Assembly: GCA_964425105.1 (NCBI GenBank)
Contig: CAYRLE010000060.1
Location: 1-15,277, forward strand
Direction: 5' to 3'
From: S012-109 sp964425105
GTDB taxonomy: Bacteria > Pseudomonadota > Gammaproteobacteria > SZUA-140
DNA length: 15,277 nt
Below are positions 1 to 5,858 of this stretch, piece by piece. The notes below the pieces were generated by a model, which worked only from the letters and a program-made list of their open reading frames with translations, was not told the DNA's origin and did not search any database. How positions within the stretch are numbered: position 1 is the stretch's first letter; each line of letters starts with the position of its first letter. Both the position numbers and the translations under genes were made by a program.

Positions 1-46
1 ATTGAGCCGTTGGCGGCCCAGGGTCGCTGGCCTGGCAGTTTGTATT

Positions 47-81
47 TGTGCGCCACCATGAGGTCGTCATGGTGGCGCACA
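47..81. repeat. Perfect 15-bp inverted repeat (hairpin) downstream of wrbA
   Basis: Positions 47-61 and 67-81 are perfect reverse complements (arm TGTGCGCCACCATGA) around a 5-nt loop. The hairpin begins 10 nt past the wrbA stop codon. It would be a very stable RNA stem, and its position suits 3' end formation for the arsC-wrbA transcript. On neither strand is the stem followed by a T-run: the wrbA-sense sequence continues AATACAAAC. It is therefore not a canonical intrinsic terminator. It could be an RNA-stabilising 3' hairpin, a Rho-assisted end or a protein-binding palindrome. The repeat is certain; its role is not. Confidence 0.6.
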
Positions 82-90
82 CGCTACCGC

Positions 91-687
91 TCATTCGTTC
101 GATAGTCTCTGTGCCGTTTCTGCCAGGCGCCGTCCCAGGGCCAGGCACAGGCGTTGCTCTTCTTCGGTGAAGGGGCGGTCGTTGTCGGGGCCGGCGAAGT
201 GGCTGGCGCCATAGGGGGTGCCGCCGGCGGTGGTGTGCAGCAGGTCGGCCTCGCTGTAGGGCAGGCCCAGCAGCAGCATGCCGTGGTGCAGCAGGGGCAG
301 CATCATGGACAGCAGGGTGCTTTCCTGGCCGCCGTGCAGCGAGGAGGTGGAAGTGAACAGCGCCGCCGGTTTGCCGATCAGGGCGCCGCACAGCCACAGG
401 TCGCTGGTGCCGTCGAGGAAATACTTCAGTTCGGCGGACATGTTGCCGAAGCGGGTGGGACTGCCCAGGGCGAGGCCGGCGCACTGGCGCAGGTCGTCGT
501 GGCTGGCGTAGGGTGGGCCATCGGCAGGGATGCTGTCCTCCACGGCCTCGCATACGGTGGAGACCGGAGGCACGGTGCGGATGCGCGCCCTGCAGCCCTT
601 CACTTCCTCCGCGCCGCGCGCCACGCGGTGCGCCATTTGCGCCACGCTGCCGTGGCGGCTGTGATAGAGTACCAGTATCTCGCACAT
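91..687 (-). CDS. wrbA: WrbA-type NAD(P)H:quinone oxidoreductase (flavodoxin fold)
   Basis: Cytoplasmic FMN enzyme of the WrbA family, which reduces quinones by two electrons with NAD(P)H and limits semiquinone radical formation. The 198-residue product has the length typical of WrbA. The FMN phosphate-binding loop follows strand 1 (YHSRHGSVAQMA, residues 8-19). The family signature GSPTRFGNMSAELKYFLD lies near residues 75-92. A second FMN-contact segment, TSTSSLHGGQE, lies near 112-122, and GGTPYGASHFAGPD near 155-168 is a late WrbA motif. The gene starts 2 nt after the stop of the upstream arsC-like gene on the same strand, so the pair is almost certainly one operon. An arsC-wrbA pair is a familiar arrangement in gammaproteobacteria such as Pseudomonas. 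The ribosome-binding site is weak and lies inside the end of arsC, suggesting translational coupling. Confidence 0.95.
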   Translation of the reverse strand: MCEILVLYHSRHGSVAQMAHRVARGAEEVKGCRARIRTVPPVSTVCEAVEDSIPADGPPYASHDDLRQCAGLALGSPTRFGNMSAELKYFLDGTSDLWLCGALIGKPAALFTSTSSLHGGQESTLLSMMLPLLHHGMLLLGLPYSEADLLHTTAGGTPYGASHFAGPDNDRPFTEEEQRLCLALGRRLAETAQRLSNE

Positions 688-689
688 CT

Positions 690-1037
690 TCAGAGTATCC
701 CGAGGACGTTTTCCGGCGGCCGGCCGAGGGCGGCCTTGTCGCCGTTGATGACGATGGGGCGTTCTATGAGTACGGGGTTGTCCACCATGGCCTGGATCAG
801 CGCCCTGGGCTCCAGCTGGGGGTCATTCAGTCCCAGTTCCTGGTAGCGCTTCTCCTTGCGGCGCATGAGGGCGCGGGGCTCCATGCCCAGCAGGCCCAGG
901 ATCCGTTCCAGTTCGCCGATGCTGGGAGGCTGTTTCAGGTATTCGATGATCTCGGGTTCGAGGCCCTGTTCCTGCAGTAATTGCAGGGTCTGACGCGACT
1001 TGGAACAACGCGGATTGTGATAGATGACGATCGCCAT
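690..1037 (-). CDS. arsC: ArsC/Spx-family thioredoxin-fold reductase (YfgD-type arsenate reductase)
   Basis: Glutaredoxin-dependent arsenate reductase family protein of 115 residues. The catalytic cysteine is Cys11 in YHNPRCSKSRQTL (residues 6-18), at the N-terminus of helix 1 as in ArsC. Conserved arginines that could bind the oxyanion are seen at 59/60 (LMRRKEKRY), 93 (IERPIVING) and 106 (LGRPPENVL). The end of the protein closely follows the E. coli YfgD style, so this is probably the housekeeping paralog and not part of a dedicated ars resistance operon. No arsR, arsB or acr3 gene is nearby. A good Shine-Dalgarno AAGGA lies 7 nt before the ATG. A TAGAAT -10-like hexamer reads on the minus strand at 1071-1076, without a convincing -35. 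Arsenate reductase activity is inferred from the family; the physiological substrate is uncertain. Confidence 0.9.
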   Translation of the reverse strand: MAIVIYHNPRCSKSRQTLQLLQEQGLEPEIIEYLKQPPSIGELERILGLLGMEPRALMRRKEKRYQELGLNDPQLEPRALIQAMVDNPVLIERPIVINGDKAALGRPPENVLGIL

Positions 1038-1088
1038 GGGAAGGTCCTTGCGGCTGTGTAAGGTGGTGTTATTCTAGCGTGCTCTTCC

Positions 1089-1117
1089 TTGACAGCCTAT
1101 AGGGGGGGTGCTAGTTT
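1089..1117 (+). promoter_or_regulatory. Sigma-70-type promoter for the lipoprotein-YihY-UPF0114 cluster
   Basis: A perfect -35 hexamer TTGACA (1089-1094) is followed by a 17-nt spacer and a weak -10, TAGTTT (1112-1117), which keeps the conserved T1, A2 and T6. Transcription from here would start about 1124, leaving a leader of about 23 nt before the ATG at 1147. It lies in the divergent gap between arsC and the lipoprotein gene. The call rests on the -35 and spacing. Confidence 0.45.
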
Positions 1118-1146
1118 TTTCGTACATTTCTGACTGATAATGATCT

Positions 1147-1623
1147 ATGAAAGTCTTCTCCGTTGCGTTGTTCTCCCTGCCCGCGCCGCTGCGCATCCCG
1201 GCCGTCGCGCTGTTTGTACTGCTGCTGGGGGGCTGCGCGGCTGCCCCCACCCAGGAGATGAGCGATGCCCGGCAGTCGGTGCAGGCTGCTCATGACGCAG
1301 GCGCCGACAAGTACGCCGACCAGAACCTGCGCAATGCCGAGGAATATCTGAAGAAGGCTGAGCGGGAACTGGAGTTGCGTTTCTTCAGTCGCGCCCGCCA
1401 TGATGCCATCGTTGCCAAGAGCGAGGCCTTGAAGGCGCAGAACGTGGCCCTGGCCATCAAGGAGGCGCAGGCCACTATCACCGCCTCCAAAGCGGATCCC
1501 GAGAGACTGTCCCGGGCGCGCGCCCTGTTGCAGCAGGCCGTCGAGGCCGCGGCCCAGGGCAAGACCAACAAGGCCATGGATCTGGCCATCGAGGCCAAGC
1601 GCCATGCCGGTGCGGCCGACTAG
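1147..1623 (+). CDS. DUF4398-type lipoprotein
   Basis: Small predicted lipoprotein of 158 residues. A hydrophobic signal segment (about residues 17-27) leads to the lipobox LLGGC with Cys30 as the acylated residue. The mature part begins with an Ala/Pro-rich linker (CAAAPTQEM). The rest is entirely alpha-helical, alanine-rich and charged, with heptad-like spacing (AEEYLKKAERELELRFFSRA, residues 66-85). This is the usual look of DUF4398 proteins: a TPR-like or coiled-coil helical bundle anchored in the envelope. Asp at +2 is absent (Ala31), so outer-membrane sorting by Lol is expected. No Shine-Dalgarno precedes the ATG, but no other in-frame start would keep the signal peptide. It is first in a plus-strand cluster, 30 nt ahead of the yihY-like gene. 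Function is unknown; an envelope structural or adaptor role is only a guess. Confidence 0.85.
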   Translation: MKVFSVALFSLPAPLRIPAVALFVLLLGGCAAAPTQEMSDARQSVQAAHDAGADKYADQNLRNAEEYLKKAERELELRFFSRARHDAIVAKSEALKAQNVALAIKEAQATITASKADPERLSRARALLQQAVEAAAQGKTNKAMDLAIEAKRHAGAAD

Positions 1624-1653
1624 GCCGGGCGACGGCGGATCGACTGGCCGCTG

Positions 1654-2931
1654 ATGGACATCGCGCGGCTGCAGCGTTTCCTCCGCTTTCTGGCCGGGAA
1701 TTTCCGCAAAGATCATTGCTTGCGCACTGCCGCTTCCCTGAGTTATACCACCCTGCTGTCCCTGGTGCCCCTGCTGGCGGTGATGTTTTCCGTGCTCTCG
1801 GCCTTCCCGGTCTTCGATGCGGTGGTGGACAGGATCCAGGATTATATCTTCCAGAATTTCGTGCCCGCCTCGGGCGAGGTGGTGCAGTCCTATATCCAGC
1901 AGTTTCTGCAGCAGGCCTCGCGTCTTACCGGCCCCGGCATCGCCTTTCTGGTGCTGGTGGCGGTGATGCTGATGGATACCATCGACGGTGTGCTCAACGG
2001 CATCTGGAGGGTGCGGCGCCGGCGCCGCTGGCTGTCCCAGTTTCTGGTCTATTGGTCGGTGCTGACCCTGGGGCCCTTGTTGCTGGCGGTGAGCATCATC
2101 GTCAGTTCCTATCTGATCTCCCTGCCATTGCTCACTGGCGTGGATCCCGGCGGTACGCTGCGTGGGATGTTGCTGTCCCTGATGCCCTTTCTGTCCATCA
2201 CAGTGGCCCTGGCCCTGCTCTATGTGCTGGTGCCCAACCGGGTGGTGCCATTCCGTCACGGCCTCCTGGGGGCGGCCCTGGCGGCGCTGCTGTTCGAGCT
2301 GGCCAAGCGCAGTTTCACGCTCTACGTGGCCAATGTGCCCACCTACGCCACCATCTACGGCGCCCTGGCAGTGATACCGTTGTTTCTGGTGTGGATCTAT
2401 GTGTCCTGGGTGGTGGTGCTGCTGGGTGCTGAGTTCACCTACTGTCTGACCATGTTCCGGCAGGAGGAAGCGGTCGGTGGGTTGCGCCGTGAGGAGGCCC
2501 TGTTCGTCTTTGCCTATCGCGTGTTGGGACGCTTGTGGGAGGGACAATGCGCCGGGGAAGCGCTCTCCCTCGAGCAACTGGGGCGGCTGGAGCCGGAGGC
2601 GGGCAATGATCTTCTTGAGGAGATCCTGGCCCGCTTGGAGGGACAGCGCATTATCGGTGTCACGGCAGACGGCGCCTGGATGCTGGCCCGCGATCCGGAT
2701 GAAATCACCCTCTTGGATCTATATAATGCCATGCCGCATGCCTTGCCTCAGGGGCATGGCCCGTGGCAGGAGGAGGACCCATGGAACCGGCGGCTGGGGC
2801 GCATTCTCCAGGAGGCGGGGGGCTGTGTCGCCCGGGCATTGGATATCCCCCTCAAACGCCTCTACCTGGAGGGGGAGGCGCGCAGTTCCTCGGCCTCACA
2901 GACAACAGAAGGAAAACAGGCGCGGACATGA
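1654..2931 (+). CDS. YihY/BrkB (UPF0761) family inner-membrane protein with C-terminal cytoplasmic domain
   Basis: Polytopic inner-membrane protein of the YihY/BrkB family (UPF0761), formerly mis-annotated as 'ribonuclease BN'. The 425-residue product has a family core of about 270 residues with six hydrophobic segments near 28-50, 93-112, 130-155, 170-192, 203-221 and 235-262. The family motif TAASLSYTTLLSLVPLLAV lies at about 26-44, and AEFTYC ends the last segment. The remaining 150 or so residues are soluble, with a winged-helix-like pattern (LSLEQLGRLEPEAGNDLLEE, then a short beta hairpin ending ITADGAWMLARDP-like), as in longer proteobacterial members. The molecular function of the family is not settled; transport or envelope roles have been proposed. 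The ATG start has no strong ribosome-binding site and follows the lipoprotein gene by 30 nt. Its stop overlaps the next start as ATGA. Confidence 0.9.
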   Translation: MDIARLQRFLRFLAGNFRKDHCLRTAASLSYTTLLSLVPLLAVMFSVLSAFPVFDAVVDRIQDYIFQNFVPASGEVVQSYIQQFLQQASRLTGPGIAFLVLVAVMLMDTIDGVLNGIWRVRRRRRWLSQFLVYWSVLTLGPLLLAVSIIVSSYLISLPLLTGVDPGGTLRGMLLSLMPFLSITVALALLYVLVPNRVVPFRHGLLGAALAALLFELAKRSFTLYVANVPTYATIYGALAVIPLFLVWIYVSWVVVLLGAEFTYCLTMFRQEEAVGGLRREEALFVFAYRVLGRLWEGQCAGEALSLEQLGRLEPEAGNDLLEEILARLEGQRIIGVTADGAWMLARDPDEITLLDLYNAMPHALPQGHGPWQEEDPWNRRLGRILQEAGGCVARALDIPLKRLYLEGEARSSSASQTTEGKQART

Positions 2932-3482
2932 AAAGACTCGAATATCTGTTTGAAGGGGGCTTGTGGGGCAGCCGCTATGTGGTACTGCTGGCGGTGATTT
3001 CCAGCCTGGCCACCTCGGTGGCGATGTTCTATATGGCCACGGTGGATGCCTTCTATATGATCCTGCATATGCTGAACTATGGTTCTCCGGAGATGGCGCC
3101 CGAGGTGCGCAGTGTCCTGCGGGCAGAGAGCATCACCCACATCGTGGAAATCATCGACGCCTATCTGCTGGCCACGGTGCTGCTGATTTTCTCCCTCGGC
3201 CTCTATGAACTGTTCATCAGCAAGATCGATCAGGCCGCCAGTGACGAGTCCTCCTCGCGGGTCCTGTTCATCACCAGCCTGGACGATCTCAAGGCGCGCC
3301 TCGCCAAGGTGATCCTGATGATCCTCATCGTAAAGTTCTTCGAGCACGCCATCGAGATGGAATTCGAGTCGCCCCTGGAGTTGCTCTATCTCGCCGGCGG
3401 CATCACCCTCATCGGCGCCGCCATCTACCTTTCCCATGCCGGGGAGCATGGAAAGGGAAAAGAGTCTGGCGGGGGGCACTGA
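2928..3482 (+). CDS. UPF0114 (YqhA-like) family membrane protein
   Basis: 184-residue membrane protein resembling the UPF0114 family (E. coli YqhA). A short amphipathic start (MKRLEYLFEGGLWGSRY) precedes hydrophobic segments near residues 17-40, 70-92, 121-140 and 145-165. The FE-GGLWGSRY motif followed by a long first helix, and the RVLFITSLDDLKARLAKVI stretch before the third helix, are typical of the family. The frame is open further upstream, to 2763. I place the start at 2928 because it gives the family N-terminus, overlaps the yihY stop as ATGA, and is preceded by AGAAGGA. Translational coupling with the YihY-like protein is likely. The function of UPF0114 is not established. The C-terminus is a Gly/His-rich hydrophilic tail (GKGKESGGGH). 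Confidence 0.85.
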   Translation: MKRLEYLFEGGLWGSRYVVLLAVISSLATSVAMFYMATVDAFYMILHMLNYGSPEMAPEVRSVLRAESITHIVEIIDAYLLATVLLIFSLGLYELFISKIDQAASDESSSRVLFITSLDDLKARLAKVILMILIVKFFEHAIEMEFESPLELLYLAGGITLIGAAIYLSHAGEHGKGKESGGGH

Positions 3483-3516
3483 GACGGGTTCTGGAGCTCA
3501 AGTGGGGGATGGGGGG

Positions 3517-3608
3517 GTGAGTGAGGTGTGAGGAGAAGCGCTCTATGCCGCTGACATGCCATATCATCTTCTCCTCACCCCTCACCCCTCACCCCTTACA
3601 CCTCACGG
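3517..3608. repeat. Inverted heptamer-repeat array in the convergent gap
   Basis: The 135-bp gap between two convergent genes carries heptamer repeats in both orientations. The right half (3574-3608) is five consecutive 7-mers: CTCACCC three times, then CTTACAC and CTCACGG. The left half (3517-3537) reads as the complementary type (GTGAGTGAGGTGTGAGGAG). TGAGGAGAAG (3529-3538) is a perfect reverse complement of 3568-3577, and the pairing continues imperfectly outward to about 20 bp, leaving a loop of about 29 nt. It may act as a bidirectional transcription end, since no T-rich intrinsic terminator is seen here. A related array lies at 13542-13569, and 15 nt (3519-3533) recur exactly at 13540-13554. 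Confidence 0.7.
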
Positions 3609-3617
3609 ATTTACAAT

Positions 3618-5021
3618 TCAATCTATCCTGCCGTCACGCGCGGCGCGCAGCACCAGCTCGTCGAATTCCGTGGCATCCATCAGGCCGCGCTCCGCCACGA
3701 TGTCGCGCACCGGACGGCCGCTGCGCTGGGATTCCTTGGCCACCTCGGCAGCGGCGGCGTAGCCGATGCGGGTGTTGAGCAGGGTGGCTAGGCCGACGCT
3801 GCTGTGGAGGAACTGGCGGCAGCGCTCGCGGTCCACTGTCAGGCCTTTGAGGTTGCGCTCGGTGGCCGCCCGCACGGCATTGGTCAGCCAGTTCATGGCG
3901 TCGAACAGTGCCGAGCCCATGGCGGGCATCATGACATTGAGTTCCAGCTGTCCGGCCTGGGTCATGGCCGCCACCGCCGCATCCTGCCCCATGACCTGGA
4001 AGCAGACCTGGTTGAGCATCTCGAACATCACCGGATTGACCTTGCCGGGCATGATGCTGGAGCCGGGCTGCACCGGCGGCAGCACGATTTCCCCGATGCC
4101 GGTGCGCGGTCCCGAGGCCAGCAGGCGCATGTCGTTGGCGATGCGGGTGAGTTCCAGTGCCAGGTCGCGGACTGCCGAGGACAGCTGCTGGATGTCGTGC
4201 ATGGACTGCATCTGGGCGGCCAGGTCGTCGGCGGGACGGATGGGTTCGCCGCTGAGGCGGGCCAGTTCCGCTGCGGCGCGCAGCGCATAGCCGGGGGCGG
4301 TGTTGAGGCCGGTGCCCACGGCGCTGCCCCCCAGGCCGATCTCGCACAAGGGGTCGCGGCAGTCCTCCAGGCGGCGCGCGCAGCGCCGCAGGGTCCAGGC
4401 ATAGGCAGCGAATTCCCGGCCGATGGTGGTGGGGACGGCGTCCTGCAGGTGGGTGCGGCCGCTTTTTACGGTGTCCCGCTCGCGCGCGGCGATGCGCTGG
4501 TACTCCTCGGCCATGGCGTTGACCGCCGCGCACAGGCGCGGCAGCTTGGCCAGGGCGGCGAGGCGGATGGCGGTGGGAATGGTGTCGTTGGTGCTCTGTC
4601 CCATGTTGACGTGATCGTTGGGATGCACCGGCCGGTAGTCGCCCTTTGCTCCGCCCAGGGCGGCATTGGCAAGATTGGCGATCACCTCGTTGCTGTTCAT
4701 ATTGTGGCTGGTGCCGGCGCCGGCCTGGAAACGGTCCACTACGAACTGGTCCAGGAACTCACCGTCCAGGATGCGGTCGCAGGCCGCGATGATGGCGTCG
4801 GCGAGCGGCGCCTCCAGCCAGCCGGGCTGGCGGTTGGCCACCGCCGCCGCCCGCTTGATGCGCACATGGGCGAGGACGAAGTCTTCATCGGGGCCGCGGC
4901 CGCTGATGGGGAAGTTGCCTACGGCACGCAGGGTCTGGATGCCGTACCAGGCCTCGCCGGGCACGCGCAGTTCGCCCAGGCTGTCCTTCTCCACGCGGTA
5001 TGTCTCGTTGTTCATGGCCAT
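3618..5021 (-). CDS. aspA: Aspartate ammonia-lyase (aspartase/fumarase superfamily)
   Basis: 467-residue member of the class II fumarase/aspartase superfamily. It probably deaminates L-aspartate to fumarate and ammonia in the cytoplasm as a homotetramer. Three conserved regions are visible: GAGTSHNMNSNEV with NPNDHVN-type PNDHVNMGQSTND (about residues 101-145), SGRTHLQDAVP (about 187-197), and the catalytic loop GSSIMPGKVNPV (about 317-328), whose serine is the general base. After the loop the sequence follows aspartase (MLNQVCFQVMG, AGQLELNVM) more than fumarase C, which has an EALTMV-like segment there. I therefore prefer aspA; the HLQD and PGK forms are fumarase-like, so fumarase remains possible. 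GAGGGA precedes the first ATG by about 8 nt, supporting the start at 5021 over Met3. It is monocistronic and faces the UPF0114 gene tail to tail. Confidence 0.8.
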   Translation of the reverse strand: MAMNNETYRVEKDSLGELRVPGEAWYGIQTLRAVGNFPISGRGPDEDFVLAHVRIKRAAAVANRQPGWLEAPLADAIIAACDRILDGEFLDQFVVDRFQAGAGTSHNMNSNEVIANLANAALGGAKGDYRPVHPNDHVNMGQSTNDTIPTAIRLAALAKLPRLCAAVNAMAEEYQRIAARERDTVKSGRTHLQDAVPTTIGREFAAYAWTLRRCARRLEDCRDPLCEIGLGGSAVGTGLNTAPGYALRAAAELARLSGEPIRPADDLAAQMQSMHDIQQLSSAVRDLALELTRIANDMRLLASGPRTGIGEIVLPPVQPGSSIMPGKVNPVMFEMLNQVCFQVMGQDAAVAAMTQAGQLELNVMMPAMGSALFDAMNWLTNAVRAATERNLKGLTVDRERCRQFLHSSVGLATLLNTRIGYAAAAEVAKESQRSGRPVRDIVAERGLMDATEFDELVLRAARDGRID

Positions 5022-5064
5022 TTTTTTCTGTCCCTCGTGCTATGAGTCGGCTTGATAGAGGGGG

Positions 5065-5093
5065 ATCATATCGTGTTAGCATGGCCTGGTGAA
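5065..5093 (-). promoter_or_regulatory. Sigma-70-type promoter for aspA
   Basis: On the minus strand, TTCACC (5093-5088) is followed by a 17-nt spacer and TATGAT (5070-5065), a five-of-six match to the -10 consensus. The expected start site near 5058 leaves about 37 nt of leader to the aspA ATG. The same gap must hold the acyP promoter; only a weak candidate (TTGATA at 5052, poor -10) is seen for that gene. Confidence 0.45.
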
Positions 5094-5134
5094 GCGGGGC
5101 TTCTTTCCTCTGCAAGCGCTGTCGCAGGATCATC

Positions 5135-5404
5135 ATGCTCGAATGCAGGCGTTATTACATCAGTGGCCGGGTTCAGGGGGTGTTCTTTCGTGACGCCACC
5201 CGGCGCAAGGCCCTGAGCTTGGGCCTCAGCGGCTGGGCACGCAATCTGCCCGACGGCCGCGTCGAGGTGCTGGCCTGCGGCGCGCCCGCCGTTCTGGCGG
5301 AACTGGAGGCCTGGCTGTGGCAGGGGCCGCCCCACGCCGAGGTCACGGATATCGAAAGCGGCGCCTTCCATGGCCAGGTGCCGCATGGCTTTACAATCGG
5401 CTAA
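5135..5404 (+). CDS. acyP: Acylphosphatase
   Basis: Small cytoplasmic enzyme that hydrolyses acyl phosphates such as acetyl phosphate or carbamoyl phosphate. The 89-residue length is typical. The phosphate-binding cradle and catalytic arginine lie in SGRVQGVFFRDATRRKA (residues 10-26, catalytic Arg19). The catalytic asparagine is Asn37 in GWARNLPDGRVEV (33-45). The family ending usually reads FxIR; here it is HGFTIG with a terminal Gly, a minor variation. AGGA lies 5 nt before the ATG. It is divergent from aspA and 56 nt upstream of the methionine-rich protein gene, with which it may be co-transcribed up to the terminator at 5834. Confidence 0.95.
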   Translation: MLECRRYYISGRVQGVFFRDATRRKALSLGLSGWARNLPDGRVEVLACGAPAVLAELEAWLWQGPPHAEVTDIESGAFHGQVPHGFTIG

Positions 5405-5460
5405 CCTTGCTCCATGCTGAGGCGGGGAGATAGCCTTACCATTTTGCAAGGAGATTCCGT

Positions 5461-5808
5461 ATGAAACGAAGCACTATTCTAGTGTCAGCTGCGCTGGCAC
5501 TGTTCCTGAGCGCTGGTCTGGTCCAGGCCGGTGGCATGCCCGGCCACGGCGATGGCAAGTCGCACTATGGCGAGATGATGAAGGAACGCCAGCAGATGAT
5601 GACGGACATGATGGACATGATGAAGGAGACCATGGCTATCCTCAGAAACCTGAATCACAAGCCCAGTGCCGAAGAACGGGAGCGTCTGGGAGAGATGATG
5701 CAGCATCTGGACGAGATGAAGGCGCGTCACGAGGCCATGCATGAAATGATGCGCCAGCGCATGAAAGAGATGCACGACAAGAAGGAAAAGGGCAGTCATC
5801 ACATGTGA
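5461..5808 (+). CDS. Secreted methionine/histidine-rich small protein
   Basis: 115-residue exported protein that I cannot assign to a named family. A clear Sec signal peptide (MKRSTILVSAALALFLSAG, cleavage likely after VQA at residue 23) leaves a mature chain of about 92 residues. That chain is almost all helix and very rich in methionine (about 19) and histidine (about 9), without cysteine. Met pairs recur as EMM, QMM, DMM and EMM (about 38-57 and again 77-100), and the C-terminus is GSHHM. Such Met/His clusters are known in periplasmic proteins that bind Cu(I), Cu(II) or other soft metals; a Spy-like helical chaperone is the alternative. Metal binding is inferred from composition only. The ribosome-binding site is strong (AAGGAGA, 6 nt before the ATG), suggesting high expression. 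A strong terminator follows. No copper genes are adjacent. Confidence 0.8.
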   Translation: MKRSTILVSAALALFLSAGLVQAGGMPGHGDGKSHYGEMMKERQQMMTDMMDMMKETMAILRNLNHKPSAEERERLGEMMQHLDEMKARHEAMHEMMRQRMKEMHDKKEKGSHHM

Positions 5809-5833
5809 TGAGCACCGTCTCCCTGGTCTGTTT

Positions 5834-5858
5834 AACGCCCCCCTAGCGGGGCGTTTTT
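5834..5858 (+). terminator. Rho-independent terminator after the Met-rich gene
   Basis: AACGCCCC (5834-5841) pairs perfectly with GGGGCGTT (5848-5855) across a 6-nt loop, followed directly by TTTTTATTT. It ends the plus-strand transcript 26 nt after the Met-rich gene stop. The convergent GspE-like gene stops at 5857, so the same stem also follows that gene on the minus strand, where the T-run is weak (GTTAAAC). It may be partly bidirectional. Confidence 0.9.

Noticed and set aside
1111..2577. A 488-codon open frame on the minus strand opposite the lipoprotein and YihY genes
   Set aside because: The translation is His/Gln/Gly-rich low complexity; the plus strand has a signal peptide, lipobox and membrane helices in two real genes.
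2763..2927. N-terminal extension of the UPF0114 protein by 55 residues
   Set aside because: The extension is Pro/Gly-rich, lies wholly inside the yihY gene, and the family start with an ATGA junction is at 2928.
3503..3518. Possible G-quadruplex in the G-runs after the UPF0114 gene
   Set aside because: Only two separate runs (5 and 7 G); too little to claim a quadruplex.
3804..5045. A 413-codon open frame on the plus strand opposite aspA
   Set aside because: It mirrors the aspA codons, its translation is Gly/His/Ala-rich without domain signal, and aspA on the other strand has full family motifs.
5405..5451. CCTTGC/GCAAGG pairing that could hide the ribosome-binding site of the Met-rich gene
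   Set aside because: Only 6 bp with a loop of about 35 nt; expected by chance.
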